DNA of 64,000 bases. It comes from Brasilonema angustatum HA4187-MV1. GTDB taxonomy: Bacteria > Cyanobacteriota > Cyanobacteriia > Cyanobacteriales > Nostocaceae. This document shows positions 8,791 to 18,900 of the stretch, piece by piece. The stretch spans positions 62,001 to 126,000 of the forward strand of contig JAHHGV010000014.1 of assembly GCA_019359695.1 (NCBI GenBank). Reading direction: 5' to 3'. Position numbers and translations under genes: made by a program. Positions within the stretch are counted from its first letter, which is position 1; every line of letters starts with the position of its first letter. The notes beneath the pieces were generated by a model that saw nothing but the letters and a program-made list of their open reading frames with translations, had not been told where the DNA came from and made no database searches.

Positions 8791-9388
8791 CTACTTAAAC
8801 AGAGAATGAGCTAGTAGGGCTGCTTGGGTGCGATCGCGCAAAGGGCAGACGCAATCATGCGTATCGCGCAAGTTTAAGCGACTGAGAATATTAGTCACAC
8901 AGTTCTTAACAGTATTCTCTGAAAGGAAAAGCGACTGAGCAATCTCACGGTTATTCGCTCCGGAAGCCATTAAACGCAACACATCCAACTCTCTGGGTGT
9001 GAGTAGGGCCATTTCTGGGGAATATTCAACGGATGAGACTAGTAGTCTGCCAAGGTAACAATGCTTGGTTAATAGCAGCAAGAAAAATCTCTTTCTCCCC
9101 CTGCTTCCTCTGCTTCCCCTGCCTCCCCTGCTTGCCTTAACCCGGCAATTTTGGGTTGGTCGAGTACTAGTAGTCCACCACATCAACTTTGCGGGGTAAA
9201 ATAAAAAACCGCGTTCGCGTAGCGTGTCCTCTGGACATAGGCACAAAGAGCGCAAAGGAAGAGGGAAAGAAGACTAGGAGCGAAAATTGATTTACCCATT
9301 AAAGTTTTTGTGGTGAAGTACTAGTAGTGTTATGGACAAAAGTGCTTTTTATAACAATTCAGGTTCAAGTTGAGTATGTCCTTTGGCG
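8791..9388 (-). pseudogene. Broken copy of the NarL-type response regulator
   Basis: The segment 8791-9040 is a near copy of the C-terminal LuxR-type helix-turn-helix of the intact regulator at 11941-12579 (LDVLRLMASG, NNREIAQSLFLSENTVKN, ending TQAALLAHSLF). Three lesions are visible. A 30-bp in-frame insertion, bounded by CGCGCAA direct repeats, adds ten residues between LNLRD and RDRTQ. About 300 bp of foreign repeat DNA interrupts the gene from about 9041 to 9337. Beyond the insertion only a further 50 bp of homology remains (9338-9388), and the receiver domain is gone. It is in the same orientation as the intact gene, about 3.1 kb away, which suggests an old segmental duplication. Confidence 0.8.
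9041..9337. repeat. Repeat DNA inserted in the regulator pseudogene
   Basis: This insert contains three ACTAGTAGT motifs near 9040, 9167 and 9322. It also has a CCTGCTTCC-type purine/pyrimidine array and a copy of the AACCGC...GCAAAG genome repeat (about 9205-9265). That copy resembles the ones at 19215 and 31145. Its left and right edges are defined by resumption of homology to the intact regulator gene. Confidence 0.65.
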
Positions 9389-10036
9389 GTAATTGTCAAC
9401 CAATTTTGGATTTAGGATTTTAGATTTTGGATTAACTCCACCCTAAAAGTGCTCTGCTTGGAGCGGAACAAAACGAAGCCTAGATTTTTAAATTTATGAT
9501 TTTGGATTAATTCCGTCCAACAAGGACGGGGCTTGTACCGAAAATCAACGCCAAGTACCTCTGTCGGGAAACAAGGACTATGGCACAAAGTGCCACGCTA
9601 CGCGCTTGCTGTATTAGCTCCCCAATTTCAAATCTAAAATTTCAAATCTAAAATTGTTTCGGTCAAAAGTCTGGAACGACCAAATCCTGTTAATACACAT
9701 GATGTATCATTTGTACAGTGCTTAAGTGCTATATTTTTTTACTGATTTGGTTATGGATACTCGTGACTTTCTTCCCATTTCATATTGAAAATCACCGTTG
9801 TATATTGAAATCACCTGAAAAAACCTAACTAAATCTACGTGGTAAAAACACCGTAAAACTGGTGAATAAGACAATCAGATTAAGTAAATATTTTTCCAAG
9901 ATGAATTACACGTTGCCGTAAATCAATTGACTAGGCGACTGGCATAAGTATGAGTTGTGTCAGTGTTTTTCTTATTCATACAAGTTTACTCACTTTGTGT
10001 TCTACCCAAGTAAAAATTACTGTAAATGGAGAAAAA
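9389..10036. other. Gene-free region with degenerate repeats
   Basis: The left half is made of repeated ATTTTGGATT and TTCAAATCTAAAAT motifs plus GC-rich repeat fragments. No coding pattern is seen on either strand. The right part (9700-10036) is AT-rich and should carry the promoter of the downstream lipoprotein gene. An in-frame extension of that gene from 9950 is not supported, because the lipoprotein signal begins at 10037. Confidence 0.55.
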
Positions 10037-10426
10037 ATGATCAACAAACAGATAATATTACCAACCCTTCTATCTGCAACTATCCTTCTGGGAGGAATCG
10101 CTGGTTGTTCCGAATCTAAATCATCGGACGCAACCAGTCCAGATGCGTCTGGAACTAACGTATCTCAAAACAGCCCATCTACGACAAACAACAATAAAGC
10201 GGATACACCAGAACGTGCTCAGAAGCGTGAAGAGATTCGCAAACAAATTGAAGCCGTTTTAACCGCAGATCAGGTGAAACAGTTGCAAGCGAAACTGCAA
10301 CAAGGGGAAAAAATGCGTAAAGCAGTGTTGAGCCTCAATCTCACTGCAGAGCAAAAAACTAAAATTCAGGATATTTTTAAGACTGCTTATCCCCATCGTC
10401 AAAGGAAATCTCAAGAGAATTCCTAG
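10037..10426 (+). CDS. Spy/CpxP-like LTxxQ lipoprotein
   Basis: A 129-residue exported lipoprotein. The signal peptide ends in the lipobox LGGIAGC, followed by a Ser/Thr/Asn-rich linker (about residues 27-55). The mature part is helical, with two LTxxQ-type motifs, LTADQVKQLQ and LTAEQKTKIQ. These motifs mark the Spy/CpxP family of periplasmic chaperones or stress sensors. I chose the ATG at 10037 because it has GGAG seven bases upstream and places the signal peptide at the N-terminus. A Ctp protease, a two-component pair and RND pumps follow. In Escherichia coli Spy shares regulation with the MdtABC pump, so an envelope-stress role is a reasonable inference. Confidence 0.75.
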   Translation: MINKQIILPTLLSATILLGGIAGCSESKSSDATSPDASGTNVSQNSPSTTNNNKADTPERAQKREEIRKQIEAVLTADQVKQLQAKLQQGEKMRKAVLSLNLTAEQKTKIQDIFKTAYPHRQRKSQENS

Positions 10427-10517
10427 TAGTTTAATAGGGATGTAAATCTGAGTTTCCAGAAGGTTTGCTGCAATTTTCTGTACTGTTGTTTGTGAATTTA
10501 TTGTTATCAGTGAAAGC

Positions 10518-11798
10518 ATGTTCAAGCCAAAATTGCTCGCCAAGATAAAACTTGCTTTTATGGCAGTATTCCTGACAGGAAGTAGTCTCTATGCTGTAAA
10601 AGCTCTAGGACAATCTCAACCTAGCCCACAACAACTGGTAGATGAGGTGTGGCAAATCTTGAATAAAGATTATGTAGATACCAGCTTTAACCATCAGGAT
10701 TGGAAAGCAATTCGACAGCAGTATTTGAGCCAGAAATATAGCTCTAAACAACAGGCATACAATGAAATTCGAGAAATGGTAGCTAAATTAGGCGATCGCT
10801 ACACCGAATTTTTCGATCCCCAAGAATTCCAGGCTTTAGATAACGACCTTTCTGGCAACCTCAGTGGTGTAGGACTGGAACTAGCGGAAAATGAAAAAAC
10901 CAAAGCTTTAACCGTTATCGCCCCAATTGAAGGAACACCTGCTTTTAAAGCAGGTATCTTGGCGGACGATGTAATTGTCAAAATTGATGGTCAGCCAACT
11001 CGGGGGATGAACATCAACGATGCAGTTAAGCGGATTCTCGGTCCAGTTGGAACTAAGGTGATACTTACGATTCAACGAGGCAATCAATCGCAATCTTTCA
11101 AACTTACCCGTGCCAATATTGCTACTCATCCTGTAACTTACAACATACAAACAACGGCTACAGGCAAAATTGGCTACATTCAACTACCAGAGTTTACACA
11201 AACGGCTCCCATAGAAATGGGTCGGGCAATTCAAGCCTTAGAAAAGCAGCAGGTACAGGGCTACGTTTTGGATCTACGCTCTGATCCAGGCGGACTCGTG
11301 GATGCGAGTTTGGAAATTGCCAGTATGTGGTTGAAGCAAGGGGCGATCGTCTCTTTGGTAAATCGAGACCAAGTAAAAGAGAGCTACAATGCGACAGGAC
11401 ATGCCTTAACCAATAAACCCCTGGTTGTGCTAGTTGATCAAGGGTCTGCCAGTGCTAGTGAAATTCTGGCGGGGGCACTGCAAGATGATAATCGCGCCAA
11501 GCTAGTAGGAACTCGCACTTTTGGTAAAGGTTTAGTTCAATCAATAGAACCACTGGAAGATGGTTCGGCATTGAAACTCACCATTGCTAAATACTACACA
11601 CCCAAAGGTCGAGATATTAATCATGTTGGTATTGTGCCAGATATTACAGTAGAGTTGACCGAGGCACAGCAGAAAGCATTAGTGCAGAACCACACTTTAG
11701 GCACGTTAGCCGATCCTCAGTATGCTAGTGCAGTTGCAGACTTGAGCCAATTGATTCAGACAGGGGCGAACTCTGTTGGTTTACAGCGTGGGAAATAA
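10518..11798 (+). CDS. C-terminal processing protease (S41, PDZ-containing)
   Basis: A 426-residue exported serine protease of the CtpA/Prc family. An N-terminal hydrophobic signal segment (about residues 10-30) is followed by a PDZ domain (about 95-185, with GVGLEL and AGILADDVIVKIDG). The S41 catalytic core holds the nucleophilic Ser in DQGSASASEILAGAL and the Lys in RTFGKGLVQS. It likely acts in the periplasm or thylakoid lumen. Cyanobacteria carry several Ctp paralogues; the one maturing the D1 protein is essential, but this copy cannot be assigned by eye. It lies 91 bp after the Spy-like gene on the same strand and may be co-transcribed. Confidence 0.9.
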   Translation: MFKPKLLAKIKLAFMAVFLTGSSLYAVKALGQSQPSPQQLVDEVWQILNKDYVDTSFNHQDWKAIRQQYLSQKYSSKQQAYNEIREMVAKLGDRYTEFFDPQEFQALDNDLSGNLSGVGLELAENEKTKALTVIAPIEGTPAFKAGILADDVIVKIDGQPTRGMNINDAVKRILGPVGTKVILTIQRGNQSQSFKLTRANIATHPVTYNIQTTATGKIGYIQLPEFTQTAPIEMGRAIQALEKQQVQGYVLDLRSDPGGLVDASLEIASMWLKQGAIVSLVNRDQVKESYNATGHALTNKPLVVLVDQGSASASEILAGALQDDNRAKLVGTRTFGKGLVQSIEPLEDGSALKLTIAKYYTPKGRDINHVGIVPDITVELTEAQQKALVQNHTLGTLADPQYASAVADLSQLIQTGANSVGLQRGK

Positions 11799-11940
11799 GT
11801 TTCTTCACAACAGCCAAGTCCAAGAGGGCGATCCCACTTGAAAAAAATAATTTGTATCTTCTCTCCTGTACCCCAACAGTCATTATCGGTAATTACTGAA
11901 ATAAATTTACAAAAAAAATTATAGCCCCTCAAACTCCCCA

Positions 11941-12579
11941 TCAGTTAAATAAAGAATGAGCAAGCAGTGCTGCTTGGGTGCGATCGCGCAAGTTTAAGCG
12001 ACTGAGAATATTAGTCACATAGTTCTTAACAGTATTCTCTGAAAGGAAAAGCGACTGAGCAATTTCACGGTTATTCGATCCTGAAGCCATTAAACGCAAC
12101 ACATCCAACTCTCTGCGTGTAAGTTGCGCCAATTCTGGAGGTTGTGCAACTGAAGCGGCTGGTGCTGGGGCGGGCGTAAGTGCTTTTTCAAACAATCCTG
12201 GTCCGAGTTGGGTATGTCCTTTGTAGACAGCGCGAATGGCTAGCGCCAATTCATCTGGTTCAGTGTCCTTGAGCAAATAGCCCTTAGCCCCCACTCGCAT
12301 CGCTTGCGAGACGTACCCATCATCATCGAAAGTTGTTAATACCAGAACTTTCGTGTCGGGATATTGTTGAGCGATCGCCCCAGTAGCAGCAACTCCATCC
12401 ATCACGGGCATCCGGATATCCATCAGCACAATGTCCGGTTGTAGGGTAGAGATTTGTTCGATCGCTCGTTGCCCATTTTCCGCCTCACCCACAACTTGCA
12501 TATCGCAATTGGACTCTAGCAGACTTTTGAGTCCTTGACGGATGAGAAGTTGATCATCGACTAACAAGATCCGAATCAT
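11941..12579 (-). CDS. NarL/FixJ-family response regulator
   Basis: A 212-residue two-component regulator. The N-terminal receiver has acidic residues in ILLVDDQ, the phospho-acceptor Asp in DIVLMDIRMPVMDG (about residue 54) and the conserved Lys in GYLLKD. An Ala/Pro-rich linker (about 135-148) leads to a LuxR-type DNA-binding domain (LTRRELDVLRLMASGSNNRE). It lies 49 bp downstream of its histidine kinase, so the two form an operon. The pair is divergent from the membrane-fusion/RND genes, which are its likely targets. A broken duplicate of its DNA-binding domain lies at 8791-9388. Confidence 0.93.
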   Translation of the reverse strand: MIRILLVDDQLLIRQGLKSLLESNCDMQVVGEAENGQRAIEQISTLQPDIVLMDIRMPVMDGVAATGAIAQQYPDTKVLVLTTFDDDGYVSQAMRVGAKGYLLKDTEPDELALAIRAVYKGHTQLGPGLFEKALTPAPAPAASVAQPPELAQLTRRELDVLRLMASGSNNREIAQSLFLSENTVKNYVTNILSRLNLRDRTQAALLAHSLFN

Positions 12580-12628
12580 AAAACCTCGCAGGAGTTTAGA
12601 TACCCTCGTGCTTTAGGCAGGGGAATGC

Positions 12629-13831
12629 TTACAGTAACAAATTTGATATTGGAAAAGAAACACAGACCCGGCAACCTTTTCCCGGTTGACTGTGAAGAGA
12701 AAACTGACCGCCCAACGCCAGTGCTCGTTCTCGCATCCCCTGCAGTCCAAACCCGGTTGTATTTTGAGTTGGATTAAACCCTTCACCATTGTCCTCAATC
12801 GAAAGATCAAGTATCCCAGCCTGATACTGTAGCTGAACGCTCACAGTTGTTGCCTGTGCATGTTTGTAAATATTTGTTAGCGATTCTTGCACAATGCGGT
12901 AGACAGTTGTGTTCACTTCTGTGGGTAAGGATAATGGTAAATTAATTTTACTAGACAGTTCAATCCCTGTGTTGTGCTGAAAATCCTTCAGCAGCTTTTC
13001 AATAGCTGATTCAAGTAATTGTCCTTGCAACGGATTTGAGCGCAAGACAGAAACTGAACGCCGGATTTCCAGCAACGCCTCAGCCCCTAGTTGCTTTGCT
13101 TGTTTGAGAAATGTCAATGCCTTCTCGTCATTCGATTGCCAGAACAGCAGGGCATTATTCATTTGAATGGTTTGAGCTGCTAGGGTGTGTCCAAGTCCAT
13201 CGTGAATTTCGCGGGCAATGCGGTTACGTTCCTGCAAAGTAGCCTGATCCTCAATCAGCAACGCATACTGTCGCAGTTGCTCATGGGTCATTTCTAGTTT
13301 TTGATGGGCAATTTCCAATTGCTTGCGACTTTGCCACTCTGCAAGCAGAGCGTTAATCAACAATAAAGCAAATACTAATGTCAAGCTATATAATAACAAC
13401 GAACTCAGTCGCCAATCCCATACAGCAACTTTAAGCTTCGCAGGCACGATGGGTCTTGACACAAGCAGCATGAGATAGGATGCAAGAGTTAAACTCAATA
13501 CAATCAACTGTCCCTTTCGCTCAAACAGCAAGCAACTCCGCATCACCAATATTAGGCACAGCATGAAAAGAGAGCGAATGGTTAAGCCTTGTGGAGTGAC
13601 TGCAAGCATTATCAAGCCAAACTCCACACTCGTGTAAAGCAATTTTTCTGCCAACTTCTTAGTTGGCAATCTTAAGCCCATTAAACCGAAGGCAGCAATT
13701 ATAGAAATTCGCAGCAGCAACTGCCAAGACAACTCGAACGGCAACAGGATTTCCATTAACACTGCTGTGGCTAACAACAGCCATTCCAGATAAAGCAACA
13801 GACGAAAGGATTGGTAACTCGGGCGAACCAT
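12629..13831 (-). CDS. Sensor histidine kinase (HisKA_3 type)
   Basis: A kinase of about 400 residues. Five or six hydrophobic segments fill about residues 10-165, with short loops, so the sensor is largely embedded in the membrane. A coiled-coil (about 165-195) leads to the dimerisation domain with the phospho-accepting His in RNRIAREIHDGLGHTLAAQ. The ATPase domain has N-box YRIVQESLTNIYKHA, G1 IEDNGEGF and G2 GFGLQGMRERALALGG. This class pairs with NarL regulators, and the regulator is immediately downstream. I prefer the ATG at 13831; the frame stays open to 13978, but the extra 49 residues are Cys-rich and unlike the family. The start is uncertain. Confidence 0.85.
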   Translation of the reverse strand: MVRPSYQSFRLLLYLEWLLLATAVLMEILLPFELSWQLLLRISIIAAFGLMGLRLPTKKLAEKLLYTSVEFGLIMLAVTPQGLTIRSLFMLCLILVMRSCLLFERKGQLIVLSLTLASYLMLLVSRPIVPAKLKVAVWDWRLSSLLLYSLTLVFALLLINALLAEWQSRKQLEIAHQKLEMTHEQLRQYALLIEDQATLQERNRIAREIHDGLGHTLAAQTIQMNNALLFWQSNDEKALTFLKQAKQLGAEALLEIRRSVSVLRSNPLQGQLLESAIEKLLKDFQHNTGIELSSKINLPLSLPTEVNTTVYRIVQESLTNIYKHAQATTVSVQLQYQAGILDLSIEDNGEGFNPTQNTTGFGLQGMRERALALGGQFSLHSQPGKGCRVCVSFPISNLLL

Positions 13832-14196
13832 AGGACTGTCTGAAATAAACGACCAAAGGAACAGTACCACTAGCATTATCCTGATTTTAAAAGGAGTACA
13901 GCGCCAACACAGAACGTTGGAAACCTTAAACTTTTTGCAAAGGTCAACAGCAGTGAACCTAAAACCACAGATGCACACTGATCAACGCTAGTTATTTATT
14001 TGTATCCATCCTTGGTTCTAAATATCCATTAATCATACTTTTGCAAGAAGTTTATTCTCTTCAACTCTTACAAAATTGTTACCAGTATCGATAGAGTTTT
14101 TTCTACTGATTCTCTTTCTGGACTAGGAAAAAAGTCACATCAGTTTTAGTAATTTCTGACTGATCAGCTTAGGAATCCTGCTTCATGTAAATATTC
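13832..14196. promoter_or_regulatory. Divergent intergenic region between kinase and efflux operons
   Basis: This 365-bp AT-rich stretch separates the leftward kinase-regulator operon from the rightward membrane-fusion/RND operon. Promoters of both should lie here. I see no certain operator repeat, and no coding sequence other than a possible N-terminal extension of the kinase. Confidence 0.5.
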
Positions 14197-15975
14197 ATGT
14201 CCATTTCTAAAATTGACATAGTGAATGCGGAGATTTCACCATCAACCATAAACTTAAACCAATTGGAGGCTCTGGTGCTCGATAACATTCCCAAAGAGAG
14301 TTTAGCGGAAAATCACTCAGCGGAAAATCACTTAGAAAAGCAAGATCCTCCATCCAGGAAACGGACTGGTGAGGCTCTGGTGGTCTATGAGATTCCCAAA
14401 GAGAGTTTAGCGGAAAATCACTTAGCGGAAAATCACTCAGAATTCAAGCAAGCTCCTCCATCCAAGAAGCGGACTGGTTTGGTTTTACTCGGTTTGATGT
14501 TGCTCGCTACGCTGGGCTTTTTTAGTTTGCGTAACGTTGCCAAGCCTAACAAAACTGACAGTTCCCAAACGTCGCAAAGGTCTGGACGTAAAGGAAAAGG
14601 ACGGTCAATGATAACTCCTGTAACCGTCGCCAAAGTCGGCCAAAAAACAGTTCCGGTGCAATTGCAGGCAATTGGTAATGTTCAAGCGGAGTCTACCGTA
14701 TCGGTGACACCCCAGATTGGTGGAAGAATTACCGGAGTGTTTTTCAAAAAAGGTCAGCAGGTGAAAAAAGGACAACTTTTGTTCACACTGGATGACCAAA
14801 CACAAAGGGCTGCCATCCAACAAGCAAGAGGAACTGTCGCCAAGGACTTGGCGCTGGTACAGCAAGCCAGAGCAAACTTAGCCAAAGATCAAGGAGCGGT
14901 AGAACAAGCCAGAGCCACGTTAGCCAAAGACCAAGGACTGGTAGAGCAAGCAAGAGTGACGTCAGCCAAAGACCAAGCACTGGTGCGACAAGCTGAGGCG
15001 ACTTTGGCAAAGGATCAAGCGCAAGGACAATACGCACAGGCACAAAGTAATCGTTATACTAACTTGTACAAGCAGGGTGCTGTTAGCCAGGATCAAGCTC
15101 AGCAATACTCTACTAATAGTCAGGTGAATGCGGCAACGCTTCGGTCAGATAGAGAGGCGATCGCCAATGCTCAAGAAGTTGTCAAGGGAGATCAAGTCGC
15201 AATCAAGAACGCTCAAGAAGTCGTCAAGAGCGATCAAGTTGCAATCAAAAATGCTCAAGAAGTCGTCAAGGGCGATCAAGCAGCAATCCAGAATGCACAG
15301 GCGGTCGTCGATTCAGATAAAGGGGTATTGCAAAACGCCCAAGTGCAACTTTCTTACGCCAGAATATACGCCCCAATCTCCGGTCAAGCTGGAGATCTTT
15401 TGGTGAATCAGGGCAATGTGGTCGCAGCTAATAGTACGAGTCCGCTTTTGACAATCTACCAGATTCGCCCAATTCAGGTTTCTTTTTCAGTTCCAGAGAC
15501 GCAACTACCGGAAATTCAAAAGTACGCGAGCAATAACAAGCTGGCAGTGGATGCTACTATCCCCAACACCAATAATCAGATACGAGGCTTTTTGACATTC
15601 ATCAATAACACAGTCGATAACAGCACCGGAACCATAAAACTCATAGGCGAGTTTGATAATGCTCAAGGGCAACTATGGCCTGGTCAATATGTGAACACAA
15701 CACTAACGCTGAGGACACAACCGAATGCGATCGTCGTTCCTTCGCAAGCAGTTCAGAATGGGCCCAATGGTCAGTTTGTCTTTGTTGTCAAGCCAGATAA
15801 CACAGTGGAAAATGTCCCTGTAACTGTTGGCAGTATGATGAATGGTCTAAACGTTATCGAGAAAGGACTGCAAGCTGGTCAAACAGTTGTGACTGATGGT
15901 CAGGCGAATCTTATTTCTGGTAGTAAGGTAAAAGTCAGATCCGCCTCGAAACGAGCAGGAGGTCATCATTCATGA
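14197..15975 (+). CDS. RND efflux membrane-fusion protein with expanded hairpin
   Basis: A 592-residue periplasmic adaptor (HlyD/MdtA-like) joining an inner-membrane RND pump to an outer-membrane channel. The cytoplasmic N-terminus holds a tandem duplication of about 35 residues (two IPKESLAENH...PPSKKRTG units, about residues 29-62 and 67-100). A membrane segment follows (about 100-118). The lipoyl half-motifs flank a long coiled-coil hairpin. Both arms consist of about four 14-residue repeats (AKDQGLVEQARATL type outward, IKNAQEVVKGDQVA type inward). The beta-barrel part ends with QAVQNGPNGQFVFVV. It overlaps the RND gene by 4 nt. At about 590 residues it is longer than the usual 380-450, because of the N-terminal and hairpin expansions. 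Confidence 0.9.
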   Translation: MSISKIDIVNAEISPSTINLNQLEALVLDNIPKESLAENHSAENHLEKQDPPSRKRTGEALVVYEIPKESLAENHLAENHSEFKQAPPSKKRTGLVLLGLMLLATLGFFSLRNVAKPNKTDSSQTSQRSGRKGKGRSMITPVTVAKVGQKTVPVQLQAIGNVQAESTVSVTPQIGGRITGVFFKKGQQVKKGQLLFTLDDQTQRAAIQQARGTVAKDLALVQQARANLAKDQGAVEQARATLAKDQGLVEQARVTSAKDQALVRQAEATLAKDQAQGQYAQAQSNRYTNLYKQGAVSQDQAQQYSTNSQVNAATLRSDREAIANAQEVVKGDQVAIKNAQEVVKSDQVAIKNAQEVVKGDQAAIQNAQAVVDSDKGVLQNAQVQLSYARIYAPISGQAGDLLVNQGNVVAANSTSPLLTIYQIRPIQVSFSVPETQLPEIQKYASNNKLAVDATIPNTNNQIRGFLTFINNTVDNSTGTIKLIGEFDNAQGQLWPGQYVNTTLTLRTQPNAIVVPSQAVQNGPNGQFVFVVKPDNTVENVPVTVGSMMNGLNVIEKGLQAGQTVVTDGQANLISGSKVKVRSASKRAGGHHS

Positions 15976-18900
15976 ACCTCTCGCAACTATTCATCCGTCG
16001 CCCGATCATGACCACTTTGGTTATGGCGGCTATTCTTATCTTCGGTTTGATGAGTTATCGGTTACTGCCAATCAGCGACTTACCCAGCGTTGATTATCCT
16101 ACCATTCAGGTGTCAGCGGCGCGACCAGGAGCTAGCCCGGAAACAATGGCATCTTCTGTTGCCCGTCCTTTAGAAAAGCAGTTTTCTAGTATTGCCGGAC
16201 TTGATTCGCTCAACTCAACCAGCACGTTAGGTAGTAGCCAAATTACGCTCCAGTTTAACCTTAGCCGAAACATCGACGATGCGGCTCAGGATGTGCAGGC
16301 GGCGATATCAGCAGCGTCTGGACAAATTCCTGACGATTTACCTAACCCTCCATCTTACAGCAAGGTCAACCCAGCCGATCAGCCAATTCTTTACTTATAT
16401 ATAGACTCACCGACTCTGCCGCTTTCCCAAGTAGACAAGTACGCTCAAACGTATTTAGCACAAAAGCTTTCTACAATCAACGGGGTGGCTCAGGTACAGG
16501 TTTACGGTTCCCAAAAGTATGCAGCTCGTATTCAACTTGATCCTGAGAAATTAGCAAGTCAGCAGATTGGACTTGATCAAGTGGAAACTGCAATACAACA
16601 AGGAAACGTAAATTTACCGACAGGTAGTATTTCGGGCAAGAACAAAAATTTTACAGTCCAAGCTAACGGTCAATTACAAGATGCTGCGGCTTATCGCTCT
16701 CTAATTGTCGCCTACCGCAATGGTGCACCAATCTACCTTGAACAACTCGGTCGAATTATTGACAGTGTCCAAAACGATAAAGTGGCAAGCTGGTACAATG
16801 ACACCCGCGCCATCATTCTCAGCATTCAACGGCAACCAGGTACAAATACGGTACAAGTTGTAGACACAATCAAAGAATCGTTACCGAAGTTGAGTGACCA
16901 AATTCCAAAATCAGTTGAAATCGGGGTTTTCTATGATGCATCCCAGTCCATTCGAGAATCGGTGGATGATGTCAGATTTACTCTGGTTTTGACCATTGGT
17001 CTGGTGATTTTGGTCATTTTCCTGTTTTTACGGAATCTCTCGGCGACGGTGATTCCCAGTTTGGCTTTACCTGTATCGCTGATTGGGACTTTTGCAGCGA
17101 TGTACATGTTGGGTTACTCGCTGGATAACTTATCAATGATGGCGTTGACGCTTTCAGTGGGTTTCGTGGTTGATGATGCGATCGTCATGCTGGAAAACAT
17201 CGTTCGCCACATGGAAATGGGTGAATCTCGTCTAGAAGCTGCCTTAAACGGTTCTAGAGAAATCAGTTTTACCATCTTGTCGATGACAATTTCACTGGTG
17301 GCGGTTTTTATCCCAATGCTGTTCATGGGTGGAGTATTGGGACGACTATTCCACGAATTCGCGGTAACGATCGCCGTCGCAATTTTGGTGTCTGGGTTTG
17401 TCTCCCTATCCCTCACCCCGATGCTATGTAGTCGCTTTGTAGGCGCACCCAATCACGAAAATCAAAGTCGTCTGTATCGTGCTTCCGAGTATGTGTTTGA
17501 CCGCTTCTTAGCTGTTTACGATTGGACCTTAAAAATAGCTTTAAAGTTTCACCTAACCACAATGATTTTGTCTGGTGTGCTTTTTATTGTCACTATTTAT
17601 CTGTTTATTGTTGTTCCCAAAGGATTTATTCCTAGTGAAGATACTGGACAAATTATTGCAACAACACAAGCAGCACAGGATGCGTCTTTCGATAACTTAG
17701 TGCGTCACCAGCAAGAAGTGGTAAATTTGATTCGGCAAAACCCAGATGTTGATGCGGTTAATTCTAACATTGGTCCTGGTTCGAGTGCGAGCGGTGGTGG
17801 AGGAGCAGTCGCAGGTAATTCTGGGAATTTGTTGATTCGCCTAAAGGAGCGATCGCATCGCCACAACAGCGCTGATAAAATCGTCCAAGAACTGCGCAGC
17901 AAGCTAGCAAGTGTCCCAGGGATTAAAGTCTTCTTACAAAATCCCCCTGCCATTCCCATCGGAACACAACAGACAACTGGACTATATCAGCTTGCGCTTC
18001 AGAGTACTGAGGTCCAATCCCTCGAAAAATACGTCCCGCAACTTGTCGCGAAGATGCAAACTCTCCCAGAACTCTTGGATGTCAACAGCGACTTACAAAT
18101 TGCACCCCAAATCAAAATTAATATTGACCGTGATAAAGCTTCCACCCTTGGCATTACCGCCGAACAAATCGAAAACACTTTGAAAAACGCCTATGGCGCT
18201 TATCAAGTGTCAACCATTTACGCAGCTAGTGACGAGTACGAAGTCATATTAGAACTACAACCGGAGTACCAGCAAGATCCAAATGCTTTAATGAAGCTCT
18301 ACGTTAACACTAGTACGAGTACGAACTCTACCACGAATACCAGTACTAGCACCAGTACAAATTCCACCACGAATACCAGTACTAGCACCAGTACAAATTC
18401 CACTACTGGTCAAGCAGTTCCTCTCAGCACATTTGCCACAATATCCCAAGGTGTTGGACCGCTGATGGTCAATCACTATGGTCGGATGAATGCTGCGACC
18501 ATCTCCTTCAACTTAGCACCAGGTGCATCGCTGGGAGCAGCCACTCAAACCATAGAAGACTTGGTGCATAAAGTGATTCCCGCCAGCATCACAACAAGCT
18601 TCCAAGGAGCGAGTGAGGTATTTCAATCTTCACTGCCGAGTTTGGGATTGTTGCTAGCCGTCGCTATTTTGGTGATTTATCTGATTCTCGGTATCCTTTA
18701 CGAAGATTTTATACATCCTTTAACGATTCTTTCTGGTCTGCCTTCCGCTGGATTTGGTGCGTTGTTAACGTTATTAATTTTTCATGTGGAATTGAATGTT
18801 TATTCATTCATCGGCATCATCCTCTTGGTAGGTATCGTTAAGAAAAACGGGATTATGATGGTGGACTTCGCCATAGAAGCGCAGCGAAACGAAGGCAAAA

